A stretch of 64,000 nucleotides of DNA from Pseudarthrobacter psychrotolerans (GTDB lineage Bacteria > Actinomycetota > Actinomycetes > Actinomycetales > Micrococcaceae). Shown piece by piece: positions 52,151 through 59,915 of this stretch (its first letter is position 1; every line of letters begins with the position of its first letter). Location: contig NZ_CP047898.1 in assembly GCF_009911795.1 (NCBI RefSeq), positions 2,294,001 through 2,358,000 of the forward strand, written 5' to 3'. A model generated the notes under the pieces. That model searched no databases. It was not told the origin of the DNA and saw only the letters and a program-made list of their open reading frames with translations. The position numbers and the translations under genes are program-made.

Positions 52151-52588
52151 ATGACACCGCAGGAGCTGGCCAACCTGGCACATTTGCGCCGCGCCCGTGA
52201 CCTGATCGACCGCGAGTATGCCCGGCCGCTCGATGTGCCCACCATGGCCGCCGGTGCCCTCATGTCAGCGGCGCACTTCTCCCGCCAGTTCAAGGCCGCC
52301 TACGGTGAGACGCCGTACAACTACCTCATGACGCGGCGCATCGAACGCGCCATGGCGCTGCTGCGCGCCGGTGCCAGCGTGACCGATGCGTGCATGGAAG
52401 TGGGCTCGACGTCCCTGGGTTCGTTCAGTTCGCGGTTCACCGAGATCGTCGGCATGACACCCAGCGCCTACCGGGCCCGCGAACACCACGCCGTGAAGGC
52501 CATGCCATCGTGCATCGCCCGGCAGCACACCCGACCCTCGCGCAAACCGAGCAGGATTGAAGAAGCCTCGCCGCTGCCACTCCCCTAG
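52151..52588 (+). CDS. AraC-family regulator (DNA-binding domain only)
   Basis: The 145-residue protein has the double HTH of AraC proteins: DLIDREYARPLDVPTMAAGA, LMSAAHFSRQFKAAYGETPY, NYLMTRRIERAMALLRAGAS and SLGSFSSRFTEIVGMTPSAY. No ligand domain is present. The VOC-family gene begins 10 bp downstream, so it likely regulates that gene. Confidence 0.9.
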   Translation: MTPQELANLAHLRRARDLIDREYARPLDVPTMAAGALMSAAHFSRQFKAAYGETPYNYLMTRRIERAMALLRAGASVTDACMEVGSTSLGSFSSRFTEIVGMTPSAYRAREHHAVKAMPSCIARQHTRPSRKPSRIEEASPLPLP

Positions 52589-52598
52589 CGTGGGAGAC

Positions 52599-53000
52599 AT
52601 GAACATTTCATTGAAGTACGCACACGTCACCGTCAACGATCTCGACGAGTCCCTCGCCTTCTACCGTGACGCCCTCGGCTTGGAAGTCCGGAACGACGTC
52701 GGCTCGGACGGACAGCGCTGGGTCACCCTGGGCAGCGCCGCCCAGCCCGACCTTGAGATCGTCCTGTCCCCGCCGCACGCCGGCCGCTCCCAGGCCGACG
52801 GCGACGCCATCCAGGAGCTGCTCACCAAGGGCGTTATGCCCATGCTCGTCTTCAACACGGACGATCTCGACGCCACGTTCGAAACCCTCCGGGCGTCAGG
52901 CGCCGAGGTCCTCCAGGAACCCATCGTCCAGCCGTGGGGCCCGCGCGACTGCGCCTTCCGCGACCCGTCCGGCAACATGATCCGCATCAACCAGGGCTGA
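52599..53000 (+). CDS. VOC-family (glyoxalase/bleomycin-resistance-like) protein
   Basis: The ATG at 52599, preceded by GGGAG, gives a 133-residue protein with two beta-alpha-beta-beta-beta modules: LKYAHVTVNDLDESLAFYRD, ALGLEV and MLVFNTDDLDATFETLRASG, AEVLQEP..PWGPRDCAFRD, PSGNMIRI. The metal-ligand pattern (H near the N-terminus, E/Q later) suggests an extradiol-like VOC enzyme; the substrate is unknown. It pairs with the AraC-type regulator. Confidence 0.88.
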   Translation: MNISLKYAHVTVNDLDESLAFYRDALGLEVRNDVGSDGQRWVTLGSAAQPDLEIVLSPPHAGRSQADGDAIQELLTKGVMPMLVFNTDDLDATFETLRASGAEVLQEPIVQPWGPRDCAFRDPSGNMIRINQG

Positions 53001-53008
53001 CGTTCAGT

Positions 53009-53077
53009 CCGGTGATTGAGCTTGTCTCGGTGGTTGAGCTTGTCGAGACCCTGGGTCTCGACAAGCTCAATCACCGG
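53009..53077. repeat. TTGAGCTTGTCGAGAC palindromic repeat (REP-like), possible terminator
   Basis: A half unit (53009-53026) is followed by a full palindrome, TTGAGCTTGTCGAGACCC facing GGGTCTCGACAAGCTCAA with a 1-2 nt loop (centre about 53052). It starts 8 bp after the VOC gene stop and could end its transcript. It is the most complete member of the dispersed family in this window. Confidence 0.85.
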
Positions 53078-53116
53078 CGGACCACCTGTTGTTCATACGC
53101 AGCGTCCGCGTAGATA

Positions 53117-53158
53117 TTGCATATAAGCAATATGAGGCATAGAATTGCTTATATGCAA
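53117..53158. promoter_or_regulatory. inverted-repeat operator/promoter of the xre-fic pair
   Basis: TTGCATATAAGCAAT (53117-53131) and ATTGCTTATATGCAA (53144-53158) are exact reverse complements, 12 bp apart. TTGCAT (53117-53122) and TAGAAT (53139-53144) could be -35 and -10 hexamers with a 16-bp spacer. That would place the transcript start at or next to the ATG at 53153 inside the right arm (leaderless). Confidence 0.75.
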
Positions 53159-53884
53159 AATGTGGTCCAGGTTGCGATCCGCGACTCCCGGTTCTCCCGC
53201 CGCGAGCTGGCCAGACGAGCCGGAGTGTCGGCCTCCACCGTCACACGGGTTGAGAAGGGCGACATCGACCCGACCCTCGGCATGGCGACACGAATCCTGG
53301 CCGCCGCCGGCCTGCAGCTTCCGTCCCGGACTGACCCGCTCTGCGATGTGCGCGCGCTTCATGCTGCCCGCACGATCCTTGACGACGGCACCGCCTATCC
53401 GGCTGCGGACGCGGCAATGATCGAGACACTCATGCGTTGGGCCAGCACTGACGGAACCCCCCGCCCCAGGTCACTCGCCAGAGAGGCAGGTGCGGCCGCT
53501 CCCCCGCCCCTCCGCTCTGGCGCCGTAGAGATCACCAGTGACTGGAATTTCCTGCGCATCTGCTCGGCCGTGGCCGCCACGAGAAAGGGTTGGGCCGCCA
53601 GCGGCGCACCGGCCGCGGCACGGATAGGGGCAGAAGGGACGCCCGGGCCCATCATCCTATACGTCGAGAATCCTGCCAGAGTCGCGTCCCTCATCACCCG
53701 CCCCGGTTCGGCCGCGGTGGAGGTTCTCCTGCTCCCCCTCGACGGCACCAGCGAAGGCGGCGCGTGGAACGACGAAGGAATCGTCTGGGCAGACCCGATC
53801 CAAATCATCCTCGACTGCTACGGGATGCCGGCCACGTACGACCTTGCCGAGGAACTCACGAAAGACTGGGCGCAGCATGACTGA
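53153..53884 (+). CDS. Xre-type antitoxin/regulator paired with Fic
   Basis: The first in-frame ATG beyond the -10 is 53153 (MQNVVQVAIRDSRFSRRELA), giving 243 residues. An N-terminal HTH (SRRELARRAGVSASTVTRVE, KGDIDPTLGMATRILAAAG) precedes a long C-terminal domain of unknown fold (WNFLRICSAVAATRKGWAAS, GPIILYVENPARVASLITRP). Its end overlaps the fic start by 8 bases. The operator inverted repeat covers the start codon, typical of autoregulated antitoxins. Confidence 0.75.
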   Translation: MQNVVQVAIRDSRFSRRELARRAGVSASTVTRVEKGDIDPTLGMATRILAAAGLQLPSRTDPLCDVRALHAARTILDDGTAYPAADAAMIETLMRWASTDGTPRPRSLAREAGAAAPPPLRSGAVEITSDWNFLRICSAVAATRKGWAASGAPAAARIGAEGTPGPIILYVENPARVASLITRPGSAAVEVLLLPLDGTSEGGAWNDEGIVWADPIQIILDCYGMPATYDLAEELTKDWAQHD

Positions 53885-54728
53885 GCAGGCACGATGGGGC
53901 GTCGGCTCCAACCAGTACAAGAAGCGGCCGCCCCGTCCACGCGGCCCGCAACCGTCCCCTGGCATGCTCAAGCCGGCAGCGAAGGACCAGACGGACGAGC
54001 TTGGCTTTTCCTGGGACTCATCTGGCATACCCTGGGACGAAATGCCCGGTATGGAGGTGCCGCGCGCCCTCGCCCGCTTCGAGGCGCAGTTGGCTGGCCA
54101 CGTGTGGGACGCTGCCGCCCTGGAAGGCAACCCCTACACCCTCCCGGAAGTCCAAACACTCCTGGAAGGTGTCACAGTCGGCGGCCACCGGCTCGACGAT
54201 GAGAAACAGGTCCTGGCCTTGGCCGAGTCCACCCGCCTGCTCCACAGCCTTGTTCGGGACGGGACCTTCGCACTTTCCAAGCCTTTATCAGACCGACTTC
54301 ACGGAATAGTGGCACCCCATGAGGCTATAGAGGCAGGGCACTTCCGTGGCGAGGGTTCTGTGCGGGGCGGCGGAGTAGTCAACCTGGGTGAAGCCGGCAC
54401 TTTCCAGGCCACCGGCTGCGAAGATGGCGGGGAGGAGCTGCGGGCCGAATACACCCGCGGACTGGCGTTCCTTTCCGGCGTGAAGAATCCGATGGAACGG
54501 GCTGTCGCCTACTTCTGCTTCGGGACCCGGCACCAGTTCTACTTCGACGGCAACAAGCGCACCTCACGGCTGATGATGAATGGAGTTCTGCTGAGCTCAG
54601 GGCACGACGCGATCTCCATTCCGTTTAGCCGCCGACTTGAGTTTAATCAGAGCCTGGTGACGCTCTACGCGGACGCGGACGCAACGTCGCTCATGGAGTT
54701 CATCCTCGACTGCCGGCCTGAAGGCTAG
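53877..54728 (+). CDS. Fic-family protein (AMP-transferase toxin)
   Basis: The start ATG 53877 (MTEQARWGVGSNQY) lies inside the end of the xre gene. The 283-residue protein has the Fic core HQFYFDGNKR (219-228; canonical HPFx(D/E)GN(G/K)R, with Gln at the usual Pro) and an N-terminal helix AALEGNPYTL (about 81-90). That helix resembles the inhibitory (S/T)xxxE(G/N) motif but has Ala in place of Ser/Thr. Fic proteins transfer AMP or other NMPs to target hydroxyls. Weak self-inhibition plus the Xre partner suggests an intermolecular antitoxin. Confidence 0.85.
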   Translation: MTEQARWGVGSNQYKKRPPRPRGPQPSPGMLKPAAKDQTDELGFSWDSSGIPWDEMPGMEVPRALARFEAQLAGHVWDAAALEGNPYTLPEVQTLLEGVTVGGHRLDDEKQVLALAESTRLLHSLVRDGTFALSKPLSDRLHGIVAPHEAIEAGHFRGEGSVRGGGVVNLGEAGTFQATGCEDGGEELRAEYTRGLAFLSGVKNPMERAVAYFCFGTRHQFYFDGNKRTSRLMMNGVLLSSGHDAISIPFSRRLEFNQSLVTLYADADATSLMEFILDCRPEG

Positions 54729-54970
54729 GCGCCGGCTCAATCACCGAGATGGCGACGTCGGCACCCGGGCCGCCTGCCGCCGTCGAACGTTCCTCCCCGG
54801 TTCCCCGACGCGCAGATTCGTTTTCGATGCGGGTATTCCTCTGCGCAGTCCATATTCCGGGTGCGCCAGGGTAGCTGCGGGTCGGAAACGAACAAGCGCG
54901 TCGCCAGGACTTCTCCACATAGCGGCACCTACCCCTCCCGCTGAGGGCGCGCAGCTGGCATGTTCGCTAC

Positions 54971-55945
54971 ATGACCGACCTTCCAGCGCTTCTCTTGGCC
55001 CGCGACCGCGCCCTTCACGGGCTGACCCCGAATGACCTTGCCAAGCGCGTAAAGGCCGGTTCCCTGGTCCGCGTCCGGCACGGCGTCTACACGGACGGGC
55101 AGGTCTGGAAGGGATTGAAGCCGTGGGAGCAATATCGCCTCCGCGTCCAGGCAGCTGCGGAAACGTTCGAGAAACCCACGGTCTTCGCCAGGCACTCCGC
55201 CGCCAGCGTGTGGGGAATTCCCACCATCGGCCTGAACCACCCGGTCCAGGCCCTCACCATGAAGAACGACGGCGGCCGGTCACGTGCCGGAGTCCGCCGC
55301 CACTTTGCTGCGCCGGCGGGCCTGGTGGTGGTCCGGCGGGAGGGCCTGCTCGTCACCGGCCGCATCCGCACTGTCCTGGACCTGGCGGCGTTCACGCCTT
55401 TCACCGAAGCTGCCGCACCCCTGGACCATATGCTTCGACCAGACCGGACCCGGCGGCTGCCCGCCGTGACGAAGGCTGAACTGGAGGCAGGTATTGGATC
55501 CATGTATTCCGCTGCTGCGGGGCGAAGGGTACTGACCGCCGTGGCTTTCGCGGACCCTTTATCCGGTTCCGCCGGGGAGTCCTACTGCCGCGCAATGATC
55601 CATGTAGCCGGCTTCGAAGCCCCGGTCCTGCAGCAAGCCATCCACGACAGGGACGGCCTGGTGGGCTACACCGACTTCTACTGGAAGCAGGCCAAGGTTG
55701 TTGGCGAATTCGATGGCGAGGAGAAGTACGTCAAACCCGAGTACCTCAAGGGCCGGACGCCGTCGCAGGCGGTGGTGGAGGAAAAGAAGCGCGAGAACCG
55801 GATCCGGGCCACCGGGTTCAACGTGGTGAGGTGGGACTGGGCCGATCTGATGGAGCCAGGGAAGCTGGAACGCAAGCTGGCAGCGGCCGGCGTGCCCCGC
55901 CGTCGTACGCGTTCTGCGGTTCTCGACGCGCAAACCCGGCCGTGA
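54971..55945 (+). CDS. AbiEi-like winged-helix protein with C-terminal PD-(D/E)xK/DUF559-like domain
   Basis: This 324-residue protein has an AbiEi-type N-terminal region (LLLARDRALHGLTPNDLAKR, VKAGSLVRVRHGVYTDG), a middle domain with VFARHSAASVWGIPTIGLNH, and a C-terminal Vsr/DUF559-like nuclease segment. That segment carries GYTDFYWKQAKVVGEFDGEE, KY, then EEKKRENRIRATGFNVVRWD. Asp, Glu and Lys residues at expected spacings suggest a possible endonuclease. Such proteins are common orphan genes in Arthrobacter and their function is unproven. Confidence 0.7.
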   Translation: MTDLPALLLARDRALHGLTPNDLAKRVKAGSLVRVRHGVYTDGQVWKGLKPWEQYRLRVQAAAETFEKPTVFARHSAASVWGIPTIGLNHPVQALTMKNDGGRSRAGVRRHFAAPAGLVVVRREGLLVTGRIRTVLDLAAFTPFTEAAAPLDHMLRPDRTRRLPAVTKAELEAGIGSMYSAAAGRRVLTAVAFADPLSGSAGESYCRAMIHVAGFEAPVLQQAIHDRDGLVGYTDFYWKQAKVVGEFDGEEKYVKPEYLKGRTPSQAVVEEKKRENRIRATGFNVVRWDWADLMEPGKLERKLAAAGVPRRRTRSAVLDAQTRP

Positions 55946-56002
55946 CCCGCACATTCCCTGTCGCCGGTGATATTCAGGTGACGCCAAGGAATGTGCGCAG
56001 CG
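55919..56002. repeat. dispersed ~84-bp palindromic repeat, copy 1
   Basis: The sequence CTCGACGCGCAAACCCGGCC, then GTGACCCGCACATTCCCTGT...GGAATGTGCGCAG, recurs at 60436-60518. Inverted CGCA(C/T)ATTCC and GGAAT(A/G)TGCG blocks flank a central TGATATTCAGG. The unit begins inside the end of the upstream CDS and supplies its last codons. Confidence 0.8.
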
Positions 56003-56122
56003 CGACGGAATGTGCGCAGTGCCAACCCGACGCGTTCAGACGGAGAACGCCGGGCGGGTAGGCGACCCTTGCCAGCGCTGTGGCCTGGACGAACATGCCT
56101 CCGCCGACGTGCTGCTTTTTGT

Positions 56123-57532
56123 TTAGTTGGTGGACACGGCTTCGCGGGTCTGCTGCCAGGCGGTCCAGGCTGCGTAGCTGCCGTCGAGTTCGACGACGTG
56201 GTAGCCGGCGCGGCGCAGGGCGCTGGCCGCGACGGAGTTCCGGACGCCGCTCTGGCAGTAGGTCACGAGGGTGCCTTCGGCCGGGAGCTCATCGAGGTGC
56301 CACATGAGGCGGCCGCCGCTGAGCTGGTGGGATCCGGGGATGTGCCCGGCGGTGTGCTCGGTGCGGTTGCGGACGTCCAGGACCATTGCCGCATCGAAGT
56401 CGGCGAGGTCTGCGGGCTGGATCAGCTTGGGGGTGAACGTGGGGAGTCCCTGGATGCTGGTGACGTAGCCGGCAACGTTGTCGATGCCGACGCGGACCAG
56501 GTGGTCCCACATGTCCTGCGCGGCTTCCTGGCCGGAGGCCAGCAGTACCAACGGGTTCGTGTCAGTTTCCGGGTTGACCACCCAGGCGCCGTAGCTGGCC
56601 ACGGACTTGCCGGCCGGGACGCTCAGTGAGCGGGTGACGGTGCCCTCATGGACTTCGCTGTTCGAGCGGGTGTCGATGAAGGTGACGTTGTCCTGGGCGA
56701 GGTCCACGGCGACGCCGGCGGTGTCGAGTTCCTGGAGCGGGGAGCGTTCGCCCATGACGGCAGGGCCCTGCCGGTTTTCGCGCTTCATCCGGCCGAAGTA
56801 AGCGTGCGCGTCGGGCTGGCCGTCGAGGAGTTCGTTAATGAAGCCCTGCTCGTCCCGGGCGGCGAGGTAGGGGCCCCACCAGGAGTAGAGCCGCTCGTAG
56901 CCGACTGTGGAGGAAGGGATGGCGCCCAGGGCCTTGCCGCAGGCGCTGCCGGCGCCGTGGCCGGGGTGGACCTGGACGTGGTCCGGCAGGGTCAGGAACT
57001 TGTCCCGCAGGCTGGTGAAGAGCTGCTTGGCCCCGGCGAAGCGGGTGTCCACGCCGCCGGCGGCCTCATCGAGCAGATCGGGGCGGCCCAGGTCACCGGA
57101 GAAGACGAAATCACCGGAGAGCAGGTATCCCGGGGTGTCGGCGAATGCGCCGTCGGTCACCAGGAACGACAGGTGCTCGGGGGTGTGGCCCGGCGTGTGT
57201 ACGGCCTGCATGCTGATGTTGCCAATGGTGATGGTGTCGCCGTCGTAGAGGCGTTCGCCGTCGAATTCGTACTGCCAGTCCGGGCCACCTTCGCCGGAGA
57301 CATAGATCTTCGCGCCCGAGGCGGCCGCGAGTTCCCGGGTGCCGGAGAGGTAGTCGGCATGGATGTGGGTTTCGGTGACTGCCACGATCTTCATGCCGTT
57401 CTTCTTGGCCAGATCCTGATAGACCGCGATGTCCCGGCGGCCGTCAACCACCACTGCGGTTCCGTTGGCCTGGCAGCCGACCAGGTAGCTTGCCTGGGCG
57501 AGGTCTTCGTCGTAAATGCGCTCGATAAGCAT
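56123..57532 (-). CDS. persulfide dioxygenase-type metallo-hydrolase fused to rhodanese domains
   Basis: From ATG 57532 (MLIERIYDEDLAQASYLVGC) the product is 469 residues. The beta-lactamase-fold half has ETHIHADYLSG (the usual final His of HxHxDH is Tyr here), VHTPGHTPEHLSFLV, SGDFVFSGDLGRPDLLD and HPGHGAGSACGK, as in ETHE1-like glutathione-persulfide dioxygenases. Two rhodanese-like modules follow, the last with catalytic Cys in VTYCQSGVRNSVA. It oxidises persulfide sulfur. A CstR-like site lies 55 bp upstream. Confidence 0.9.
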   Translation of the reverse strand: MLIERIYDEDLAQASYLVGCQANGTAVVVDGRRDIAVYQDLAKKNGMKIVAVTETHIHADYLSGTRELAAASGAKIYVSGEGGPDWQYEFDGERLYDGDTITIGNISMQAVHTPGHTPEHLSFLVTDGAFADTPGYLLSGDFVFSGDLGRPDLLDEAAGGVDTRFAGAKQLFTSLRDKFLTLPDHVQVHPGHGAGSACGKALGAIPSSTVGYERLYSWWGPYLAARDEQGFINELLDGQPDAHAYFGRMKRENRQGPAVMGERSPLQELDTAGVAVDLAQDNVTFIDTRSNSEVHEGTVTRSLSVPAGKSVASYGAWVVNPETDTNPLVLLASGQEAAQDMWDHLVRVGIDNVAGYVTSIQGLPTFTPKLIQPADLADFDAAMVLDVRNRTEHTAGHIPGSHQLSGGRLMWHLDELPAEGTLVTYCQSGVRNSVAASALRRAGYHVVELDGSYAAWTAWQQTREAVSTN

Positions 57533-57586
57533 TGGTGCTCTCCTTCGTGGGAGGACGTTTTGGTCCTGTTCCCGCGTCAATTTCTA

Positions 57587-57601
57587 ATACCCGGGGGGTA
57601 T
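57587..57601. promoter_or_regulatory. CstR-like operator upstream of persulfide dioxygenase gene
   Basis: ATACCCGGGGGGTAT is a near-perfect palindrome of the type bound by CsoR/CstR proteins. It lies 55 bp upstream of the dioxygenase start and matches the three sites upstream of cstR. Confidence 0.7.
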
Positions 57602-57669
57602 CTGGCAATGCTGGGTATGCCAGCTGATTTCAGCCATGGGTTTCTCCTTCGAATGGTGCGGCTGTGTCC

Positions 57670-58011
57670 CTAGCGGACGGGTTCGCCGGCCTGGAGCCAG
57701 GCGCCCATCCCGCCGCTCAGGGAATACGCCTCATAGCCCTTTTCAGCAAGCAGGCTGGCGGCTGAAGCGGATCGGACCCCGGACTGGCAGATGGTGATCA
57801 CGGGCCGGGTCTTCTGGATTCCGGTGGTGCTGGTCTGGAGCCTGTCCAGCGGGACATGCCTGGCCTGCGGGGCCCGTCCGGAGCGCCATTCCTGGACGGT
57901 GCGAACGTCGATCAAGGCGGCGCCCGAGGCCAGGAGTTCCTTCGCCTCAGCGACGGATACCGTCTTGTACGGCTTGCTGAATGCCTTCTTCAGGGAGTTG
58001 ATGAAGCCCAT
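57670..58011 (-). CDS. rhodanese-domain protein
   Basis: This 113-residue single-domain sulfurtransferase has VSVAEAKELLASGAALIDVR and the catalytic loop ITICQSGVRSASAASLLAEK. It sits between the exporter and the dioxygenase, on the same strand. It probably passes sulfane sulfur between thiols. It precedes the 57587 operator region by about 70 bp. Confidence 0.9.
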   Translation of the reverse strand: MGFINSLKKAFSKPYKTVSVAEAKELLASGAALIDVRTVQEWRSGRAPQARHVPLDRLQTSTTGIQKTRPVITICQSGVRSASAASLLAEKGYEAYSLSGGMGAWLQAGEPVR

Positions 58012-58052
58012 GATGTTCTCCTTTATGTTTGTTTCGGCACGAGGGGTGGTTT

Positions 58053-58811
58053 TCAGGCGGTAACCGTGCCCGCCGTGACCCAGGCTGCGACGGCAAAAAT
58101 GAGCACGGCGAACGAGATGCGGATGTGCTTGTCGCTAAGGTGGCGGGCGAGGCGGGCGGCAAGAAGGGATCCGAGGATCGCCGGGATCGCGAAGGACAGG
58201 ACGCTGGGCCAGTCGAGGGTAAATCCCGCGGCGTGGGCGCCGAAGCCCGACGCCGAATTGATCACAATGATGGCCAGAGATGAACCAACGGCCTGTTTCA
58301 TGCGCAGGCCCAGGAACAGTGTGAGAGCCGGGGTAAGCAGGAAACCCCCGCCCACACCGAGCAACCCCGTGAGGAACCCTACGAGGACCCCGACCCCCAC
58401 TGCCTTGGGGGCGCAGGAGCGGAAGGCGCGGTTGGGCCCAGTGCTGCACGAACCCTCCGTTTCCGTGGTCCGCATGAGCATCCGGATCCCCGCGATCATC
58501 ATGATGACAGCGAAGGCGAGCATCAGGATGTTTGGATCCAGGAGGCGGCCTACGGCAGTCCCGCCCCACGCGGCGGGGATTCCCGCGGCGCCGACAATGA
58601 GGACCACAGGCCAGTTGATGCCTTCGCGCAGCCGAGGGATCAGCGCTGCCAGGGAGGAGATGCCCACCACCAGAAGGGAGGTGGGGATGGCCTCCGCCGG
58701 GCTCATGCCCACGCCGTAGACCAGGGCCGGGACGGCGATGATCGAGCCGCCGCCACCGACTACACCGAGAACGATCCCGACGAAGAGCCCCAGTGACAGA
58801 GCCGCGATCAT
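58053..58811 (-). CDS. TauE/SafE-family sulfite/thiosulfate exporter
   Basis: The ATG at 58811 overlaps the preceding rhodanese gene stop (ATGA), giving 252 residues with about 8 helices and the duplicated TauE/SafE motifs (VGIVLGVVGGGGSIIAVPAL and VGFLTGLLGVGGGFLLTPAL). It likely exports sulfite or thiosulfate generated by persulfide oxidation. The much longer open frame (to 59498) overlaps the rhodanese gene and is disregarded. Confidence 0.9.
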   Translation of the reverse strand: MIAALSLGLFVGIVLGVVGGGGSIIAVPALVYGVGMSPAEAIPTSLLVVGISSLAALIPRLREGINWPVVLIVGAAGIPAAWGGTAVGRLLDPNILMLAFAVIMMIAGIRMLMRTTETEGSCSTGPNRAFRSCAPKAVGVGVLVGFLTGLLGVGGGFLLTPALTLFLGLRMKQAVGSSLAIIVINSASGFGAHAAGFTLDWPSVLSFAIPAILGSLLAARLARHLSDKHIRISFAVLIFAVAAWVTAGTVTA

Positions 58812-59425
58812 GCGGCCGGGTCCTGCTTGGCTTCGGCCACCGGGAGCTGCAGGATGGCGCTTTCGCGGGTGGGTTCTTTGACAGCCCTGTTCCACGGCAT
58901 CGCCGAGATGGCCTGGCCCATGGCACAGGTGTTGGTGGCCGCGGAGAAGGTCAGGCCTGCCCCGATGATGCCGGCAAGCATCCGTATCCTGGGCGAAACG
59001 AATTTGCCGCCGGCCAGGCCCAGAACCACCAGGGACCCAGCGGCGAATCGGACCTGCCGCTCCAGGTCCCAACGGTCCTTGCCATTGACTACGTCGCCAC
59101 CACTTGCTGCGAAGCCGGGGACGCCGCCGGTCAGGACGTACGCCGTATCGATGCCGGAACCGGCGAGGCTCTGACGCGCCTGCTCTGCACGGGCTCCGGA
59201 CTGACAGACAAGGACGACTCGGCTGCCCAGGCGGTCGGCCAGTTCGTCGGTGTGTTCGGACAGCAGCGGCAGTGGAACGTTGTAGGAGCCGCGGATGTGC
59301 ATCGACTCGAATTCCGCTGCAGAACGCACGTCGATAACAACGAGGCCCTGGTGTTCGCCGACCCACGTGTGCAAGGTCTCCGGCGCGAGTTCGGTGACGG
59401 CCGTGAGGGAGGAAGGGGAAGTCAT
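58808..59425 (-). CDS. rhodanese with C-terminal membrane (DUF2892-like) region
   Basis: The 205-residue protein joins a rhodanese domain (VVIDVRSAAEFESMHIRGSY, catalytic VVLVCQSGARAEQARQSLAG) to two hydrophobic segments (RQVRFAAGSLVVLGLAGGKF, MLAGIIGAGLTFSAATNTCA) of the DUF2892 type. The membrane tether suggests direct delivery to the TauE exporter encoded next. It is the first gene of the leftward operon under the triple CstR-like operator. Confidence 0.87.
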   Translation of the reverse strand: MTSPSSLTAVTELAPETLHTWVGEHQGLVVIDVRSAAEFESMHIRGSYNVPLPLLSEHTDELADRLGSRVVLVCQSGARAEQARQSLAGSGIDTAYVLTGGVPGFAASGGDVVNGKDRWDLERQVRFAAGSLVVLGLAGGKFVSPRIRMLAGIIGAGLTFSAATNTCAMGQAISAMPWNRAVKEPTRESAILQLPVAEAKQDPAA

Positions 59426-59452
59426 GGTTGGCCTCTCGAGGGGTCATAGTGG

Positions 59453-59510
59453 ATACCCCACCGAGTATTACAGATACCCCGATGGGTATGCAAAACACCC
59501 TAGGGGGTAT
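59453..59510. promoter_or_regulatory. three tandem CstR-like operators at 21-bp spacing
   Basis: ATACCCCACCGAGTAT (59453-59468), ATACCCCGATGGGTAT (59474-59489) and ACACCCTAGGGGGTAT (59495-59510) are three copies of an ATACCC-N4-GGGTAT-like palindrome. Their starts are exactly 21 bp apart. They lie between the divergent rhodanese (59425) and cstR (59549) genes. Confidence 0.8.
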
Positions 59511-59548
59511 ATAGTTGGTCGCAAGACACCCACGCCTTTGGAGACTCC

Positions 59549-59806
59549 ATGCAACTCGATTCGACTGAACTGACCCCGGTGGTCAACCGCCTCAAGCGCG
59601 CACAGGGCCAGCTCGCTGCTGTTACCCGCATGCTGGAGGAGGGCCGGGACTGCAAGGAAATCGTCACGCAGCTGGCTGCCGTCTCGAAAGCATTGGACAA
59701 GGCCGGCTTCGCCATCATCGTCAGCGGCCTGGAGCAATGCATCATCCGCGAAGACACCACCATGGACAAAAAAGAACTGGAAAAGCTCTTCCTCTCCCTC
59801 GCCTAA
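59549..59806 (+). CDS. cstR: CstR-type persulfide-sensing repressor
   Basis: This 85-residue CsoR-fold protein has cysteines C35 (EGRDCKEIV) and C64 (LEQCIIRED). The His four residues before the second Cys, needed for Cu(I) in CsoR (HxxxC), is replaced by Gly (SGLEQC), so a persulfide-responsive CstR rather than a copper sensor is indicated. It is divergent from the sulfur operon across the triple operator and probably represses both directions until persulfides cross-link the cysteines. Confidence 0.88.
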   Translation: MQLDSTELTPVVNRLKRAQGQLAAVTRMLEEGRDCKEIVTQLAAVSKALDKAGFAIIVSGLEQCIIREDTTMDKKELEKLFLSLA

Positions 59807-59915
59807 AAAGCAGGGACCCTCAGACCCCGTGCCGGGGGAGTTTCCCCCAAGCTGCCCCGGCACGGCCCCGGCCTGAACCGGGCCGTATCTTTAACGACAT
59901 ATGAGGAGCAGACTC

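Noticed and set aside
53144..53158. Operator arms of the xre-fic pair considered as a CRISPR repeat or phage attachment site
   Set aside because: Only one inverted pair exists, no spacer array or integrase is present, and the position over a promoter and start codon fits an operator.
58053..59498. 481-residue version of the TauE/SafE protein
   Set aside because: The N-terminal 229 residues are the out-of-frame reading of the overlapping rhodanese gene.
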